From: Clostridia bacterium
Lineage (GTDB): Bacteria; Bacillota; Clostridia; Oscillospirales; Acutalibacteraceae
Direction of reading: 5' to 3'
Length of the DNA stretch: 64,000 bases
Assembly: GCA_017416485.1 (NCBI GenBank)
Contig: JAFQCH010000013.1
Coordinates: 1 to 64,000 of the forward strand
Of the stretch, positions 61,337 through 64,000 are shown piece after piece (the stretch's first letter is position 1; each line of letters starts with the position of its first letter). Under the pieces are notes generated by a model. It was not told where the DNA came from. It did not search any database and was given only the letters and a program-made list of their open reading frames with translations. Position numbers and translations under genes: made by a program.

Positions 61337-63688
61337 TTATTCTTCGTCTTTGCGCAGTTTCTTGACACCGACGAATGCGGCGCCGGAAAGAAGAACAACA
61401 GCGGCAACGGGTGCCAGGGTGTTGGCAAGACCGGTGTTGACGGAATAGGTCAGCACTTCGGTGTAAGTTGCGGTGCAATCTTTGCACTTGTATTCAATGT
61501 ATCCGTTTGCACTTGCGGTGGCGGCCACACGCTTGCTTTCCTGCCAGGTGTGCTTGCCGTTGGCGGCTGCATTCAGCTCTTTCTTTTCACCGCAAACACA
61601 CTTGAAGATGTCCTTACCGGCCTTGGAACAGGTGGCGGTGGTGGAAACAAATTTGTAATCATGGCCGAGCGCAGATGTTTTGGTTTGTTCCTTAAGAATG
61701 GCGCCGCAAACCTTGCACTTGCTTCCTTCCGTCAGACCCGTGTTGGTGCAATCAGCGGCAACGGCGGGAATCTTTTCGGCCGTGCAGTTTTCGGTTTTGG
61801 TCTTTTCGCAGACGGTGCACTTGACGGTGTGCTTGCCGTTTTTGCCGGCTTCGGTTTTGTCGAATTTATGCTTTTCGGTTTTGGTTTCGGTTGCGTTGCA
61901 GTTTTTGCAGATGTAGGTCACGGTGTGACTGTCTTCGGTGGAGGTGATTTCGGTTTCTGCATCCACAACAAAGTTGTGCCCGATTGCTTTGTGTGTAATG
62001 GTTTTGCTTTCATTACGAACACCGCAGTCTTTGCAAATATAATAGGTATGGCCGTCTTCGGTGCAGGTGGCGGCGGTGCTGTTTTCCTTATCCTTTTCAA
62101 AATTCACGCATTCGTCTTCATAGAAGTATTTGCAGACCTTGCAGGTGTGCTTATGCACATTGGTTGCATCGGCTTCGAATTCGCATGCAGCAAGCACTTC
62201 CGTGGAGCAGACCGTGCAAGCGGTTTCGTGGTAATTGCCGTTCTGATCCGCAATATGCTTCCAGCCGTTTTCGTCAACAGCAACAGCATGGGAAGCGGTT
62301 GCATCGCAAACGGCACATTCAACGGTGTGGGTGTTCTTTTCGGAATCATAAAGCCATACGCCGAGGTTGCTTTCGTGGGTCAGGGTGTCGCCGCAAGCGG
62401 TGCAGGTGCCCGTGCAGGTTTTGTTTGCAACGTCAATGGTGTAGGTTTCAACGGTGCAGTCTTCTTCGTATTCTGCATTGCACTTTGCGCAATTTCCCTT
62501 GTGCAGGTTTTCGTTTTCAATCACACCTGTTTCGGCGTTGACCTGCTGCGAAGGAGTCCACAGTTTTACTTCGCAGGCTTCGGTATAGGTGCCGTCGCAT
62601 TCGGTGCAAACGGTGGAATGGGTCTTGGTGTTTTCAACATGGGTGTATTCCGTGGGGGTGCATGCAGCGGTGAATGCGGATGCACAAACCGCACAGGTTG
62701 CGGTGTGGGAACCATTGTTATTGGAAGTATAGCCGTTTGCATCAGGGCTGCACATGCCGGTGTAGTTTCTGCCGCAATCCACGCAATTGGTCTGATGGCT
62801 TGCCGTGCCCGCAACGCCGGCATAGGTGCCGGGGGTGCATTCCTTGGTGTAGGAAGCAAGGCAAACTTTGCAAGCGCCGGTGTGGGTACGCACAGGATTT
62901 TCTGCCGTGATGGGGTTTTCAGAGTATGTTTCGACCACACATTCGTTGTTCAGGCTACGCATGCAGGTGGTGCACTTGCCGACATGGATGGAAGTGCCTT
63001 CAATATGAAGCCATGCTTCAATATTGTGCCCGGCGGGGATGATTTCGTCGCTTGTGCGGCCGCATTTGCAGACCGAGGTGCGCAATCCGCCGTTTTCGCA
63101 ATCGCCCGTTTCGCTGACAACTGCAAAAGCGCAGTTTTCATAAACGGTTTTGCCGCAACCGGTGCAAACGCCGGAGTGCTGCACGCTGCCGGGAACAAGA
63201 GTCCACTTTTCGACCTTGTGGGCGGGGGCTTCAATCTTTTCAACCGTGCCTTCGCAAACGGCGCATTTGTATGTATTGATGATTTCGATTTCGCATTCGG
63301 ATTTTTCCTGCGAGGAAACAAACACCAGTGCGCAGTCTTCGGTAATGACTTCGTTGCAGGCGGCGCAGGTGTAGGTGTGGGTTGCATCTGCTTCATTAAA
63401 AATGTACTTACCGTCGGCAACCGGGGTGTGCGGGTTGGCGGGAGCAACCTTTTCAAGATCCACAAAACCGCAGACCTTGCAGGTGCGGGTAAGGTAACTG
63501 CCGATCTTGCAGGTGGCTGTGGTGGGGGTTGCAGACCAGTCGGTGAAATCATGCACCAAACAGCCGCCAACATCCTGCGCGCCGTTTTCGGGCTGCACAA
63601 GGATTTCAGCCGCCATAACCGGCATCATGCACCAGACGGATGCAAACAGAATCAGCATCACGGTCAAAACGGAAATCAGTTTTTTCAT
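61337..63688 (-). CDS. Giant secreted CxxC-repeat surface protein
   Basis: The 783-residue protein has a signal peptide (about 1-27). It then has roughly 17-20 CxxC units of the form C-x-x-C(G) about 30-45 residues apart, most paired with a following Cys and a THTxxCxxC-like lead (CKVCG, CAACN, CTGCG, CTECD, CKNCN). A single C-terminal membrane segment with a KKLRKDEE tail resembles a cell-wall anchor without a clear LPxTG. The same repeat appears in the dockerin protein at 7248. Metal (zinc) binding or disulfide knots are possible. GGAGGG precedes the ATG. Confidence 0.88.
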   Translation of the reverse strand: MKKLISVLTVMLILFASVWCMMPVMAAEILVQPENGAQDVGGCLVHDFTDWSATPTTATCKIGSYLTRTCKVCGFVDLEKVAPANPHTPVADGKYIFNEADATHTYTCAACNEVITEDCALVFVSSQEKSECEIEIINTYKCAVCEGTVEKIEAPAHKVEKWTLVPGSVQHSGVCTGCGKTVYENCAFAVVSETGDCENGGLRTSVCKCGRTSDEIIPAGHNIEAWLHIEGTSIHVGKCTTCMRSLNNECVVETYSENPITAENPVRTHTGACKVCLASYTKECTPGTYAGVAGTASHQTNCVDCGRNYTGMCSPDANGYTSNNNGSHTATCAVCASAFTAACTPTEYTHVENTKTHSTVCTECDGTYTEACEVKLWTPSQQVNAETGVIENENLHKGNCAKCNAEYEEDCTVETYTIDVANKTCTGTCTACGDTLTHESNLGVWLYDSEKNTHTVECAVCDATASHAVAVDENGWKHIADQNGNYHETACTVCSTEVLAACEFEADATNVHKHTCKVCKYFYEDECVNFEKDKENSTAATCTEDGHTYYICKDCGVRNESKTITHKAIGHNFVVDAETEITSTEDSHTVTYICKNCNATETKTEKHKFDKTEAGKNGKHTVKCTVCEKTKTENCTAEKIPAVAADCTNTGLTEGSKCKVCGAILKEQTKTSALGHDYKFVSTTATCSKAGKDIFKCVCGEKKELNAAANGKHTWQESKRVAATASANGYIEYKCKDCTATYTEVLTYSVNTGLANTLAPVAAVVLLSGAAFVGVKKLRKDEE

Positions 63689-63754
63689 TTCTAAATCCCT
63701 CCGAGGAAATTGGTGATATCAAATCCCATAAAAATTCATATTATTATATAATAC

Positions 63755-63783
63755 ATATTACTTTAAAAGAGCCTGAAAGTCAA
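63755..63783 (-). promoter_or_regulatory. Promoter of the CxxC-repeat protein gene
   Basis: On the minus strand TTGACT (63783-63778) and TAATAT (63760-63755) are 17 bases apart. Confidence 0.6.
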
Positions 63784-63857
63784 GTCAAAAAAACCAAAAA
63801 CGAACAGGTAATTTTTGGTAAACTTGTGTTTCTTACAAAATCTTAAGATTCCCTGCG

Positions 63858-63886
63858 TTGAAAAACGGAATACAAAACAGTATAAT
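63858..63886 (+). promoter_or_regulatory. Promoter of the response-regulator gene
   Basis: TTGAAA (63858-63863) and TATAAT (63881-63886) are 17 bases apart. Confidence 0.75.
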
Positions 63887-63915
63887 AGAAGCAGAACAAA
63901 ACGGGCGGTGAAAAG

Positions 63916-64000
63916 ATGAAAGCAAAAATTCTTTTGGTTGAAGATGACCTCTACCTGCGCGAAGGCTTGCAGGAGTTGCTGACCAAAGAAAACTACTCTC
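63916..64000 (+). CDS. Response regulator, N-terminal part (cut by window end)
   Basis: The first 28 codons encode MKAKILLVEDDLYLREGLQE and a few residues more, the start of a receiver domain with the acidic pair (Glu-Asp-Asp) that binds Mg2+. The phosphorylated Asp and output domain lie outside the window. A partner histidine kinase is expected downstream. Confidence 0.8.
   Translation, partial: MKAKILLVEDDLYLREGLQELLTKENYS

Noticed and set aside
61337..63688. Regular spacing suggestive of a CRISPR array
   Set aside because: The periodicity is protein-coding (CxxC repeats) and the DNA units are not near-identical. No cas genes are present, and I see no CRISPR array in the window.
61550..63694. 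714-codon open frame antisense to the CxxC-repeat protein
   Set aside because: Regular repeats of the real gene keep the opposite frame open; no ribosome binding site or domain is seen.

Overview
The window reads as a chromosomal segment of a low-to-moderate GC Gram-positive anaerobe, most likely an uncultured gut or rumen member of Clostridia (Oscillospirales-like). The reasons are AGGAGG-type ribosome binding sites before nearly every gene, very regular sigma-A promoters (TTGACA, 17 bases, TATAAT), a holB-ricT gene pair as in Firmicutes, a dockerin protein, a clostridial two-cluster ferredoxin, a Si-type citrate synthase and many secreted glycosidases. I see no rRNA, tRNA, CRISPR array or intact transposase.

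Layout. 1-7.1 kb (+): carA, then a carB that continues in frame into a diaminopimelate epimerase domain, a membrane protein and a phosphoesterase. 7.2-9.1 kb (+): a dockerin/CxxC-repeat secreted protein and a 57-residue peptide gene. 9.2-23.5 kb (-): an LCAT-like secreted protein, an MBOAT/DHHW O-acetylation pair, a lipoprotein, a GH16 plus phosphoesterase pair, ferredoxin, ricT-holB, a QueG-like protein, an AEC transporter and citrate synthase. 23.6-35.2 kb (-): one tight run ending in FtsW/RodA and a class B penicillin-binding protein. It also encodes an FHA-like protein, a large membrane-anchored adaptor, a zinc-ribbon GTPase, a small unknown protein, a PHP esterase and an SGNH esterase. 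35.5-40 kb (-): an HD phosphohydrolase, two TPM-domain paralogues flanking a Fic protein, and a membrane protein. 40.2-48.7 kb (mostly +): a GH3-type acyl-adenylating enzyme, a compact convergent sense/antisense small-peptide locus, acyltransferase-3, SGNH esterase, a family I.5-like lipase and a DUF4838 glycosidase-like protein. 48.9-64 kb (mostly -): GH38 mannosidase with a propeller/alpha-barrel partner, a small AT-rich XRE island next to GH3 beta-glucosidase, an SLC13-type permease, a MATE exporter, a giant CxxC-repeat surface protein, and the start of a response regulator.

How the genes work together. The organism appears to break down complex glycans (GH16, GH38, GH3, DUF4838) and to decorate its own surface polymers (MBOAT/DHHW, acyltransferase 3). 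It also seems to couple a GTPase/FHA module to peptidoglycan synthesis. The points most worth a second look are: CarA has lost its whole catalytic triad while CarB is fused to a DapF that lacks one catalytic cysteine; the GTPase-adaptor-FHA-FtsW-PBP operon; a candidate type I toxin-antitoxin-like locus at 41.96-42.23 kb, with two consensus promoters and a Shine-Dalgarno locked in a GAAA hairpin; and a MITE-like repeat family with three long copies. All functions are inferred from reading the sequence; no database search was run.
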